Part shown: one piece after another, positions 10,029 to 22,500 of the stretch
How positions within the stretch are numbered: the stretch's first letter is position 1
How the letters are laid out: each line of letters opens with the position of its first letter
Assembly: GCA_011800155.1 (NCBI GenBank)
Contig: CM022370.1
Coordinates: 3,348,001 to 3,412,000 of the forward strand
Reading direction: 5' to 3'
Origin: Flammulina velutipes
Lineage: Eukaryota; Basidiomycota; Agaricomycetes; Agaricales; Physalacriaceae
Length of the DNA stretch: 64,000 bases
The notes under the pieces: model-generated
Told to the model about the DNA's origin: nothing
Seen by the model: the letters and a program-made list of their open reading frames with translations, nothing else
Database searches by the model: none
Program-made: the position numbers and the translations under genes

Positions 10029-13000
10029 ATGGCTCTGTCATTTGGGGAGTACGCCAGCCCCACCGATACTATCGCTGCATTCCTTGGAACACATCCTTTT
10101 TCAATCGGGAGTCGATACAGAAGTCGGACGATGCAAAGGCCACTAAGCAGGTACGTTGAAGTATCGTATACACCGTCTATGCTTTTGACAAATTTCAGAT
10201 ATCCGTGCTAGATTCACGAAACCATGCAACCACCTCGTTGTTCCACCCTAACCTAGTTACGCAAGGCCCCGCACTGTTGGCCTACAACGACACACTGTTC
10301 TCCCCAGACGACTGGGACGCACTTCAGAGCATCCACCGATCCTCAAAGAAGACCGACACATCGAAGATAGGCAAGTACGGAATCGGATTTAGGTCCTGTT
10401 ATCATGTGTGTTTCTTCCACAGCATTCAAGTATATCAATTGATGCGCGGACAGGTCACAATCCACAAATCCTATCGTCTTCTTCACTGGCCATACTGGAT
10501 CCACAGCACACATTCTCCGATAGTGGCGGTTCCAAGTTCGATGTGCATTCATATCCCAATCATCTTGCAACCTTCGACTTCTTCCCCTCGAGCGCGGCTC
10601 AGCCATACGTCTACCCCTTCGACTCAAGCAAACAAGTCGTAACCCCTAATGAGATTCGTACTTTGTTTTCCGATTTCATCCGAGAGGAGCTAGCCATCTC
10701 GCAACTCTCTTTAAAGCATGTTCGTCGGATTGAAGTCTGGGAAATAAGCGAGAGTAATAGTCGCACCTGCCTTACCGGCACATCGCTGTTGCAGGAATCG
10801 CAAGGAACGTCCTTTATTGCTCGGATCGATATCAAGTCACAACCATCTCGTCGGTGGCGTATACTACAGTCCTCCGTTCCGCAAGATGATGCTCTCTCGG
10901 ACATTTTAAAGCGTCTTGGACGCGATGTCCATTTGTTGCTGGAGAAACACAAACTTTTCCGCAACATATCCATTGCGGTACCGCTGGATAGGATTGAAGA
11001 GAACTTTGGCCGTCTCTTCACCTATCTGCTGCTCTCCATCCGAACAGGTTTCCCGTGTCACATTCAAGGGTTATCTGCGCTCACTCTGTCGCGTCAAAAT
11101 CTGTCAAATCGAGTGGAAGTGGGGGTTGTGAAAGGGAGTGATGACAGGTATGTGCCCTCAAAACTCCGTTCTATCTTATTCACAGGTCTAAACATCATGA
11201 TAACAGTGTTCTAATAGAGTGGAACCAAATGCCCTTCGACGAATATCTCCCAAGAGCCTGGGCGACGCTGCTAAGCTTAGTCATCGAGACCGATCATTTC
11301 GACGCACAACATTCTCTCCACTGTCGTGACCTCGGATTCTGCAGTATGGCCTACCATCCCGCATATCTCTGGATGGAATCCATCACCCTTCGGGGCGCTT
11401 TCATGGTCTATGTTGCCTCTGTCGCGGTACCCTCCATCGCGCTGCGGTGCGTGGCTAATGCTCGCCTATCGATTGTCCAGCCACCATAACACATCCAGGC
11501 GATGTTGACCCAGGACCACCTCTTATATACTCCTTTCGTCCCAGGGACTGCTCATGCCGCGTTGCTGGTACGTTTTCTGTGCTATCTATCTTGCCATGAT
11601 TCCGGCTGATTTTTTGTAGGACAAGACCCCTGCGCTAGAGAGTATGAACGCTGAAGACCACCTCGCGTTAGTGGAGTATCTATTATCATCCAAGGACCTA
11701 GAACATATCATTTGCCTCCCGCTTACCCCCCTTTCAAATCACAAATCAACTACTCTCTTTCGCAAGGATGGGGCTGCCCACCATATCATGCTCGATGGAG
11801 ACGCCACCGAAATTTGGGGACGGTTCGATGGTTTCGCTATTCCTATCAAATCATTCTCTCCGCCTGTACGCGAACTATTCTTGGAGGACGGTCCCAGGAT
11901 TCTCAACCTCACCGCATTGACACCCGAACATGTGGTGGAATACCTGAAGGCAACACCTTTTGGTCTGGACTTTTCTACATGTCGTCGGATGGCCAATGTT
12001 GACGAGGTTATAGTTCTATGGTTATCGAGATTTTGGACATGGGCAGGGAGCTGGACGCATAGGGACCCGCTAGACGGTCGGCGATTTCCGAATACTTCCG
12101 AATACGACGGTCCTCCTGGTATCGCCTGCAGAAAGCGTGTTCAGTGACGAAGGTGTCGACTCGCAAGTAGTTGCTGTGCTTCAGCGCCTGACTATCAACT
12201 TCCTTCATCCCAACTTCAATTTGGCTGCCCTGGATGTGGTCAAGACTTGACCTCGTTCCATCTTATCCACATTCATGCGATCTTGGAGCGCCTACAAATA
12301 CCGAAAGAGTTCCGTCTGGGTTTTCGCGAGTCTACTGCTCTCCTACTGTTCATGGTTCAAGCCATTTTGGACAACTGCCCCGTCCATGGGTTTGGACGAA
12401 AATCAACAACGCGCACTGCGATCGCTACCCATTTTCCCCATCCTCGTCGTCTCACCCAACCTCGTGAAGCCCGAGAAGTCAACACTTCGTTTTTTGCCGA
12501 CTTTCCAAACCAAGGCAGCGAAGACGAATACGACCAAGAAGATCGGTTCCATTCCAGAGCGCAATACGGTGTTTGGTGTCACCACATCTACATCCACTCT
12601 ACTCCCTCTCGCCCATGATGTTGCCTTCCTCGATGGGTCGCCGTCGATCTTGCACTCCTCGCCCACCTCAATTCAGATAACAATATCCCTTTGATCGAGG
12701 CGGATGTTGTCGGTTTGGCACTAAAGCACTTCCTGGAGCAGAGCAAGTATCTGCAGACGGCGTTCATGGAATACATAGTCCAGCATCGCGAAAGCCTCCC
12801 ACCTCGTCTAATCAACATCCTTCGAAAAGTCGACTTCATACCAAAGTCGACTTCATACCCGTACTCAATGGAACACTCAAGTCGCTCGAGTATGTAGTGG
12901 ATCCGGTATCGCCTCTAACCACTTTGTACGCGGAAAGCGGGGATCGGGTTCCCCGCACTCTTTGCTGTATACGCATGGATTCGACGCTACGCAGCTGGAG

Positions 13001-16000
13001 ATCCCGGTGGATGCGAAATGGGTCTCGAATCGGGGGGGAGGGATGTTGGAGCATGAGGAGTGTTTAGACCGGGGTTGCACCGTCCGGAGCTGTTCGACGA
13101 GGTGTTTCCCTTGGTGGGCAATGCTGTAGCAGCTTGGTGCAGTTATTGCCAAGGGTCAACCAAAGGAGATGTACAAGAAGACTCAAGCTCTGATCAAGGA
13201 GTTGAGTTTGAGGGTACTGGAGGAGGAGGATTGGGCTACGTTGAAGAATATCACGGAGGAGCTGGCGTGGGTTCCGATCTCGCCACATCATGTTGCGACG
13301 ACTAGCCATGCTGCGTTTTATCTGCCGTTGCCACTTCCCGGATCCTACGAGATCCCGCCACCTCTCGCGGAGCGTCCAGAAATCAAGGCTTTCTTGACGA
13401 AGATGGGATGCACTGAAAGGTTAGCCGGACTGCTCCCCAATAGTATCTATGTGCTGATTTTACTTTGTAGGCCCGGAACAGACATTCTCATCGCTGAATT
13501 GAAGAATCTGCAGGATCAACAACCAACAATTGAGAAGCTCCAGGCGGTACGTTGAATGAAATCATGATTAACCAATGCTCATTTTTGATTTAGGCGCTGA
13601 TGGTACTCAAAGCTCTACCAGTCAACCTAAGCGAAGAAGAACGCGAAGCCGTCCTCGTGTACTGCAACCTTCTTCCCTCGAAAGAAGTGTTCTATAATGA
13701 TATTGGCGAGCGAGCCTATCTGGAAGCAGGCGACTTGACACTCGCACATCCGCGATTGGACGACTCACCGCAAGACGGTTGCACCTGAGCCGACTTGGAT
13801 TCAAGTTCCTCCATTTGAAGGACCCAGGCTGGATATGGGGGAGAAGTTGACAACTACAATTCGAAACGTGCTTAAGCAATATGGGGAGCAGCAGACACTT
13901 ACAGAGTTTTTCGCAAATGTGTCTGATGCGGGAGCTACCAAGTCCAAGATCCTGGTGGATGACGCGTTAGCTCCGGCGGAGCAGGTCCTATTGCCTGCTA
14001 TGGTGCCGTTCCAGCGGTGCTCGTCTCTTGTCATTTACAACGACAGTGTCTTTACCCAGGCGGATTCCGATGGTATCTGCAAAACTGGTGTTGGAGGGAA
14101 GGAGGGAAGGACTAACACAATTGGACAATTTAGCTTAGGCGCTTTGTCGATCTTCCATCTTTCAGAAGTGAGGGTTCCCCCTGTCTGATGAAGAGGTATG
14201 TTCTGTTTTTCTTAGTGCTCCTCAAGAACAGAAGGTTGATCGTTGAAACCAGACTTTATCCTGACCATCTCGCAAATATCGATGGTTTGTTTGGTTTCGA
14301 ACTTTCGAAGACCACCAAGTACGACGGGGTATGTCTTAAACTCTTCGCGTTTTCATAATCCTGACTTTCACAGACAATCTTCAGGCTACCTCTTCGTAGC
14401 GACTCTCGCCTCAATCAGGCCTCTGTCTTGAAAACCACCCAAGATTCCAAGTATGCTCGGGATCAGATTGGTACGTTTCTCTTCTCTTTTTCCTGTCCAG
14501 CTTTGTTGAAGTGCTCTCTTTTATGTAGTCCGTCCCTACTGGGGGAATGCACAACAGTTCCTCATTTTCTCGAAGATTAACAGTGTCACAACCTATTACT
14601 GAACGTGTCGCGACGTATCATTCGCGGTTGGTCACTGCATGCAGAACGCGGAGAGTTGATGGAGGAAGGAGAGTTCAGTCAACAAGCACTCAAAATTACT
14701 GGATACGCATCTCCTGACGCCAGCGCATACAACCTCTTCTCAATGCTTTCCCTTCCCATGACGACAACTCTACCCGTTCATTTGACCGCTCCTTCATTCT
14801 TATGCCAGATATCGTTCGCTGCCTGGATATCATGGGGATGTCTGTGGTTCTTCGCAATGATCATAGGTTGCCCCTGCAGTCACTGTGCTGCTGCAGGGCG
14901 ATCTGACCAACATTTTCAAGCTCGATATGTTCTTGAGGGTGGTCGACGCGACAGATGTCGAAGTTCGGCCTACTCGACGAAGAATCGCGAGACAAGTTCG
15001 CAAAATGGTGTCGAGATCAGGCTCTTACTACATCGCCATACCTCATACCGGTCGCTGCGAATCTCCTCATTTGGCCTGCCGGATCCCCCAATAAATCTGC
15101 TCGACTTCTCAAGGCTACCGAGATACAGATGCTACCAACCAACTTTCCGCCAGATATCGGGAGTTCGCTCACAACGAAGCCTTGTGCTAGTTATCGTCCA
15201 GCCTTTCTCTCCTCGGTGCTTCCGTTCCAGCCAACGATCTTTACGACCAGCTGAACATGCGTGCAGAAAGGATCTTGAGCGCTGCAGATTCTCCTTTATA
15301 CAAACTGCTCATTGCAGCGTTACTGGCAGAATCGACATTTACTCGCGATCCCATCTAACTACCCAACGGACATCGCACACTCGTCAATATAAACACCCTC
15401 TATGCCAGTGGGCCTCTGTTCCTTGCTGCCTTTGGAGCATCATCAATGTTTCATTTTGTCCATGAAGAATGCATAGACACGGAGGCTCGTTCTGGAACCG
15501 ATCGTGCTCAAAGAGCCAACTTGTCTTCCTGGTATATTGCGAGGACCTACCGCTGCGCGTTGGGATTTCGGAAGAGATGTGGAAAGAACTTGATGAGATG
15601 CGCCTCATTGCAAGGGAGCCAATCAGACATTGTGCTCTTCGATTGGAGGAATTCTCGGAGTATACCGCCCGTCGTTTTGCCTTTGGAGATCCCCCTTCCC
15701 TTCCCCAGTATGAGGTGTTGGCGTGGACGCAGCGTGTTTTGTTCACAACGACCCGCCGGACAGGATCCTAGTGGCTAACTCAAAGTTGGGAAAGCCGATT
15801 CCTGAAGTTGTAAGTCGACTTCCGCTTCTTTCCACTGGTGCCCAGTCTGATTTTCCATAGATCAAACCTCTTCGCGTACTTGTGCTTGAGGTTGGACGAG
15901 ACTATGGGAGACAGACATGTACTTGTCAACCTCAAAACGGTGTACAAATGGCTTGATGAGCACCAGGACGAAATTGGCAACGAGCTGATCGCTCACCAAC

Positions 16001-16401
16001 CACGCTGAACGTCGACGACCCGACTGTGGATGTCTGGATCAAGAACTCTGTTGATGAGATGTTCCCCAACATTGTCTAAAGCTGTTCGTCAGTTCTTGCA
16101 GCATTTCACGGACCTCCTTTATCCTTTACATTGTTGGAATATCCAAAGGCACCTGAGCCCAAGCTCTCTTCGGTCGAAGGGCAACATGCAACATGCGTTG
16201 TTGAAGGTTGTTGAAGGTAGAGTTCGAATGAGGGTGGGGTTTTTACCGATGTTGTGTTCGTTAGCCCGCAACCGCAGCGGAGCCAGTAATCAGGAGCGTG
16301 TGTCAAGACAATTCTGGGTACGTATCGTTCCAGAAACGGTGTTCGATTCGTCTGATCTCTTGAATACAGACTTCATATACACGCTGGACATTGAAGTCTG
16401 A
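10029..16401 (+). pseudogene. Sacsin-like protein with two GHKL-ATPase repeats, degraded
   Basis: The first repeat starts MALSFGEYASPTDTI and continues PFSIG, then IQKSDDAKATKQ in a different frame; bases that would encode the conserved helix between them are missing (about 10110-10116). After an intron it reads VLDSRNHATTSLFHPN, QGPALLAYND, IGKYGIGFRSCYHV and LAILDPQHTFSD, all classic for the sacsin Hsp90-like domain. A second repeat at 13835-14470 shows FFANVSDAGATKSKI, VIYNDSVFT, VGGKEGRTNTIGQF and RLYPDHLANIDGLFGFE. Between and after them coding-like blocks recur in shifting frames up to about 16400. I saw many breaks: frameshifts near 10112, 11330, 12060, 12250, 12843, 13080, 13770, 14180 and later. 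Sacsin-family proteins are very large chaperone-like ATPases. This copy cannot encode one. Confidence 0.8.
12826..12859 (+). repeat. 17-bp perfect tandem duplication inside the sacsin-like pseudogene
   Basis: The 17-mer aaagtcgacttcatacc occurs at 12826-12842 and again immediately at 12843-12859. Since 17 is not a multiple of three it shifts the frame. Dropping one copy would rejoin ILRKVDFIP to VLNGTLKSLEYV. It is therefore a visible inactivating event, probably from replication slippage. Confidence 0.9.
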
Positions 16402-16741
16402 AGGCCTCGGGTTGCCTGTTCTTTTGATTATCCTCGATCTGACTTACTATTCACCGAGTCTCAAGAAGCCACCAAGCTAAGATCATTGCGGCAACTTCAT
16501 TAGCCCTTCCACCTACGTGATAGTATGTGTGTCTTCCCTGGTGTAAATTTTCTGACCGAATTATGTTAGTTATCCAACGCGGGACGATGGACGCGAAGTT
16601 CTTGGCTTGCGAGTTTTACGAAAGGAACAATAGGGATGCCATCGAATGACTGAAGAGCGGTACGAGGCGGCCTAGGAAGAATCTGCTTTGCTTGATAGTC
16701 AGGTGTCTGGGAGTTGGACGAAGAATCCTTGTGCGGTCAGT
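16402..16741. other. Spacer between pseudogene and inverted repeat
   Basis: No gene or repeat recognised. It may hold the decayed 3' end of the sacsin-like locus. Confidence 0.4.
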
Positions 16742-17065
16742 AACAGCGCAAGCATGCACGTAGCGTAAGCATGTACTTGTCATTGTCACACGTAAATGAG
16801 TGGCTGTGCTCACTTTAAATCAATAGAAAGCCAAGCAGCTCGGACAATGAAATCAGCTCAAAGTCAGAAAATATTTGAGATAACTCATTAGCTATGTGCT
16901 GGTATATATTCCCGAGTGGTCCGAGAGCTTGGGACTGGAAGCCTCGATGGTGGCAACTATTGTCTTGTGCCCGCACCCTGTGTTTAACTGGTCCAATTGA
17001 TGGTTTGATGTGTTTACTATTCTAGATGCGCTATATGTTTGTAAGGTTGATACATATACAGAGGA
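16742..17065. repeat. Inverted repeat, right arm (~324 bp)
   Basis: Its reverse complement matches 769-1096 nearly base for base. Here the repeat is continuous with the upstream exon of the same unknown gene on the minus strand, so this copy probably preserves the more original arrangement. Confidence 0.9.
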
Positions 17066-17478
17066 AACAGTACGGTATATTTGAGGTGAATCAACACAAA
17101 GATCATGTCCATAGTAATAGCCTTGAAAGGATATTAGCCTAGTTGAAGCGTAGGTGAAAGTGAGGAAGGACATACACTGATCATCACTCGTATTTGAAGG
17201 GATAGCAGCAGCCATCGCCGACGCAGACATATCCTGGGTGTAGAGTAGATTCCACTTGGCGAGAATGGTCGCAGGGAGGGCATATTCCGGATTGATTGGC
17301 CCGAGATCCGAGAAAAACTTGACCCATTCCACCACCACGAGAGCATGGCGCGCCTCAACACAAGCAAAATTTGCAAAACGAAGAAAAGTAAACAGAAGCC
17401 AAGTCGAATATCATAGTAGCTGAAACCATCGTCGACATGCGTGCGTTTCCAATTAATATTGCAATTCTTAACTGACAT
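16892..17478 (-). pseudogene. Right copy of the unknown duplicated gene, possibly partial
   Basis: A minus-strand exon reads ARHALVVVEWVKFFSDLG, then EYALPATILAKWNLLYTQDM and AAAIPSNTSDDQ, followed by a plausible GT donor. The downstream part, which lies in the inverted repeat, encodes VYVSTLQTYSASRIV and ends at 16892. An in-frame ATG at the true 5' end is not obvious (the open frame from 17338 begins with GTG), so the gene is either missing its first exon or broken. The family is unknown to me. It is the parent or sister of the remnant at 190-1096 in inverted orientation. Confidence 0.4.
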
Positions 17479-17689
17479 TCACCAGCCGGACCTTGTTCGC
17501 AATATCTTCCATCGCGCGCGCAGCTGCTCTACATGATCAAGATGTATCATCCTTCCAAAAATCGTCTTCATCTCATATGTCGGAGGCCAGCTTCATGATC
17601 AAAATCATCCATTCCGGTACATTTCCGATCGACTGAGTGCTTTGACTCTCCTTGTACAAACTGGGCCGATACACAACATCCCTGCCTTC

Positions 17690-19590
17690 GACCAGGAAAG
17701 GGAAAGGGAAGTAGGGAAGAGAGTCTGTAGGCTTTGTGCGTGGATCGATGGGGTGGAGGTGGTGCCCCGAATCGCAACTTAGAGTGAGTGCAACGCATTT
17801 GTATGTCTCGACAAACTGAACGAGTCACATAGGTATTTCTGCGCCAGACGTTACGCGTTACAGGCCAGCATCTCCTGATGTGGTATTTCGAAGATTGGCC
17901 AAAAAATATCTTCTCGATACAGATCCTCGAGGTAAGTTGATCCAGTTTCGAGTGGAGATCTTTTTACTAACTCGTCTAAAGACACTCCATTGATCCTTTT
18001 CCATACGTCCGCACACAGGCTATGAACACATCTTCACGCTCCTCCGCGAAAAACCAGAGTAAGAGCAAAATTCACTTAGTATGCGGGATTCACCGAGGTC
18101 GAGGATGCAGACTCCAAGTTGATCTCTGTCATTCTCACTGGCGTTGACTGAGCGCATTCGCCACAATCGTCGCAGGCGATGAGAGGTAAGTGACATACTC
18201 ATTTTACCAAGATTCTAGCCTGACGGATAATGAATAGGCCCTCCTTTCGAAACAGATCCACACATTATCTATATCATGATATACAGCTATCTCATTCACC
18301 GTCTTCGCCTAACATATCTTCAGGAGGTGGTGGATCCATACGGGCCACGACTCCTCTCATTCGATGCAGCACATACATCCAATTCGTACATCCTCGCTTC
18401 CCTCCCTTGCTGACATTGACCGATGGCCAGAGCTCGCGATGCCAACAAGTCTGCACCTCAGTGAATCAGAGGAACCTCCCCAGCTTGGCGGTTCCAGGCT
18501 GAAATACACGCAGACAATCATGGGAAGCCGTAGCTGTCCCTTGGGAATACGCGTTAATGGAAAATACCCATACCCCGACGTTCAACATATGCTCCAAAGT
18601 CCTGTCCACATGCAGCAGATCACGTCGTCTATCTCCTTGCAACCTCCTTGCAACCTTCCTCGACCTCGTCGACCTCGTCGGCTACGATCTCCTGTTCAAG
18701 TCAATCAAAGCCAAGAACGAAGACCATGTCAAGGCTTTCTTTCATGGGTTCGTGCAGGTACTGGTGTCCATTGGGAGTGGTGCGCCAGAACTTGCAGCAG
18801 GCAGACTATTCCTCTTCGGAGAGGTGAATCCTATTCAATCCTCTCTCAAATGTTATATTTTGCTTACTCTGTTGTTAGCTCTTCAGCACGACGCCCGATC
18901 ATCGAGACCGTATGACCCTCGCAAATGAGACTCGCATGCTGATGAGAGTTGGTGAGTACCATCCACGAGCTTTGTGTTTGATCCACACCTAACTCAACCC
19001 CATAAGACACCCCTTCTGCACCACTACCGCCACCCAAGCATCTCACTCCTAGAGCAATAACTGTTATCCTCGCAGCCACTCGCAGCCAGTGATGATCTAT
19101 CCCTCAACACTCTCTCGCACTTCTTAGAATGGTTCATGCACAAGAGCACGAAGACGGTTTCTGCTAAGGCGATGCAGCCTGCGGCTAGTGGGCTCGATGG
19201 GACGGGCGTCAAGTTAATGGAGGGGGAACTGGGCAAGGTGATCACAGTGAATGATCCGTCGTTTGCGAAGAGGTGGGAAGAGGACAGACCAGTTGATGTG
19301 GTGTTCTTCCACAAGTTCGTTGTGAGGAAGAGCGGGAAGAAGGGGAAGAAGGGAGGAGGTGATGAGGACGAGGACCAGGAAGATGAAGATGAAGCGGGCG
19401 ACGAGGTGATGGACTTCACGGTGATGAGGCAGCTGCTGGCGAGGAAGACGCATACTCGGAGGACAGGGATGAGAAAGATGAAAAGCAAATCTGGAAGGTT
19501 AGTTTTCCCTTACTCCTCCTGTTTAGTGAGCCTATCTGACGAGGCTTTTCCAAGCGATGACAGTGTCTATACCCAAGACCGGGGACGATG
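17690..19590 (+). pseudogene. NOC1/MAK21 (CCAAT-binding factor family) pseudogene
   Basis: NOC1/Mak21 is a nucleolar protein needed for 60S ribosome assembly. Recognisable blocks follow in family order: GGGAPNRNL near 17750; FLRQTLRV and MWYFEDWPKNIFSIQILE at 17830-17930; EVEDADSKLISVILTGV near 18090-18150; LFKSIKAKNEDHVKAFFHGF and QVLVSIGSGAPELAAGRLFL at 18690-18810; MLMRVGEYHP at 18930; then the C-terminus AKAMQPAASGLDGTGVKL, DRPVDVVFFHKFVVRK, an acidic tract, and after a small intron SIPKTGDDDMIDQSGSD near 19570. The blocks lie in different frames separated by stops, and the N-terminal half is missing or unrecognisable. An intact copy is presumably elsewhere, because the gene is essential in yeast. 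Confidence 0.75.
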
Positions 19591-22500
19591 ATATGATTGA
19601 CCAGAGTGGAAGCGACCGTGGGTGGACAGCGAGAATGGAGGTGTGGCAATCACGAAGCCCACAAATTCCAGAGATACTGAGATCTTTGCTCAAATAGCAC
19701 CATTCGATTATGCTGCTCCCTCTGGTGTTGTAAGGAGAGCTCTAATATTTTACTTCCCGCCGCTATCATGTCCAACGAGGTTCGGAGTTGTTCGACAAAC
19801 CTAGGCCTGTGCGACGGTCAGACAGCAGACAGACCCAGACCCAATACTATGGAAACCTGTATGCATATCTATTCCTAGATTTAGTCAATCTAATTTTTGA
19901 ATTGATTATACCCTTTTTGCCAGATAGGGTGCACCTTCACCGCCTGCCTTAGTTACTATTCAAAATTTGTCTGCATTCCATGCGTACAAACTGCCGCGCG
20001 AGGTGATGCCGTAACGCCACCGAGAACGGAGACTGTTATAATCACCCCTGCGGAGCCCACCCGCGCAACACCAACTACTTATGTCGAGAAACCAATTACC
20101 AGGGTGGGCGGGCATAACATTTTCGACTCTATTAAGACTGGACGCATCGACTCACACAACCATGGACCATGTGCGCCACCACGAGGTGCCGGTGATCCCT
20201 TTGTGACCCCTTCTTACACGCACCCCTCATTCAACCTTTCAGTACAGATACGAGCACTGGGTACATCATTCCCGAATAAATGTCAGTCCTTTCCTCCTCC
20301 CCATTTTCTTATCCCTGCATAATAGATGATGTATCAGCTGCTGTATGGGTTCTGGTAACCTGGCCACTCTGGCGGGGACGAAAAAAATTAATGCGACCAA
20401 TCCTGCTCTGTGTCCTGATTCCATTCAAATTGGTGAGCCTTCAAGCTTCGAGCGTGGCAATCCGTGCAGCGGAATCACGTGCTGAGATTTGAAGTACTTA
20501 TAAAGACACGAATCACATTGTCCCCTAAATCCATTTCTGTTTCTCCCAATTGCGACGCCAAAGCCCATATGTCTAACAAGATCCATTACCTAGAGGATTG
20601 TAACTCCTTTGCCCGTCCTACATCTGACACCGATGCCTGCGACTTTTCTCTGAGCATCGATTCGGAGAACAATGTTTATGGCTCGTCAGTTTTCTACTAC
20701 CATAGCATCACTTTTCACTCAATGTTCTACAGCCCAGCCCTCGAAGTTGCTGCTTTCTATCAGCAGAAGGAGTGTTCTGAGAACAACCCATCACAGCATT
20801 TGCAAGGAATGTATGACGGGCTGGGCGCCTCGAAACTCTCCTGGATGAAAGCGCTGTACGATGTTGTTCCTTCACTTTCTCCGTAAACGTTCTGATCCAC
20901 TTCTAGGTTTTATTATATATTTATTCTAGAGGCCCCAAGTCCATCCTCCCTGGAGTGCTATATGAGTGAAGATCAACGAGGCCGTCCTATCTTTGTCGTC
21001 ACTGTCCAATATTGCAAGATTCAGCAAATCAGTACGTAGTAGGCAGCATCCCTTTCTCTATCAATTAACATGCTTCTCAGATTCGGATCCGTTTGTTCTG
21101 TCGCATATGAATAGCGAGTGCCCTATTCGGGCTCTTGTATCACTTAGAAAACTCTGTATCAAAGCCAAATTGTAAAGAGAATCAAGATGTCTGGAACACG
21201 AAATTACGAGATAACTAAAGCCTACACAGAGTGATTGAGACTATCGGGACCACCCTCAAAGCCAATAGTAAGACTATCAACCCCCGACGAACGCCATAGC
21301 TCAGAATCAAGTACTGTTGATGGCACATATTCTCTGAACTCATCGATATTTTTACAGCCATCAAGACTATCTGAGAATTACTGGTCCGTGCAAGCCCAAC
21401 TCGACTCAACTGGACGACACACATGTTACCGGCACACGGGCCGATACTCCACTCTTCAGCGTTCAACGTTCAACGTTCAGCGCTCAGCGTTCAACGTTAC
21501 TATTCAACAACCATCGTCAACAAAATCGAACACCGGGACCCAATTACCACAGCACGACCAATATATCTGTCTCAGGCTCAGAAAACACTCATGTACAACA
21601 CAGCAGTATATTGTACTTTCCGGTTCCACGCCTTCTGTCATACTGCTTAGGTTCAGAGCCTTCTTTCTCTCGCCATGTAAAGTTACTGATTCCCAAGCAG
21701 TTGCAATCCAAGAGCCAAGCTTCCAAGGACCGAGCTGCTTCTTCTGATAAGACCAACTTAAGGCTCGAGGTTTCGTTCACCGTTCTCGATATTGGCGCAG
21801 TATCTTTCGCACTCTCATTCAACTTCGACACCTTCTATGTTGCTGAATTCATTTCAGCCCTCTACTTTGGACCAGCCTGAATGGGCTATCTACGTACTTC
21901 TGCTAGCTTGTGTGATGCTTATACAAACCCAAGTGCAATAGTACGTCCATTTAACAAGCATCTGGCCGCCCACTGTCTGACAGACTCACAGGATGCCTGA
22001 AATTGACTCGATCAACGCTGGAACAAAGTACCAGTACATTGCAGTACACGCAATGATAGGTAACCGCTCCATAAAAGACTGAATAGATTCTCTCTCCAAT
22101 TGCTCTCGGCCGACCAGACTTCCACTTTACTTCATACATCCCAATATACGCGACAGCAACATTGACGCTTCCTGTGGCATTCCCCCAATAGGCTTATTCG
22201 CTCCCTACCGGCATTGTTGGGCGTGATTTCATCCTCATTGTCCTTCAAGACGATTCATTGCTGCCACTTACCAGGCTCCCACTACCTTTGAAGACACTTA
22301 TCCAACTGGCGAGAACTTTCGATAGCAAGACTGAGGCCGTGTCACCCAAGTTCACCGAATCAAACGACTGGTAAAGCCCCCAAGGAAATTCATGACCCTA
22401 CTGAAGCTACCGTTGTCCCGATGACCCCTTTCTCCAGTGAATGAAAATCGATTCAAATGGACTCCCAAGTCACTCGCAAATGGGCCCAATGCGTCGTCGA

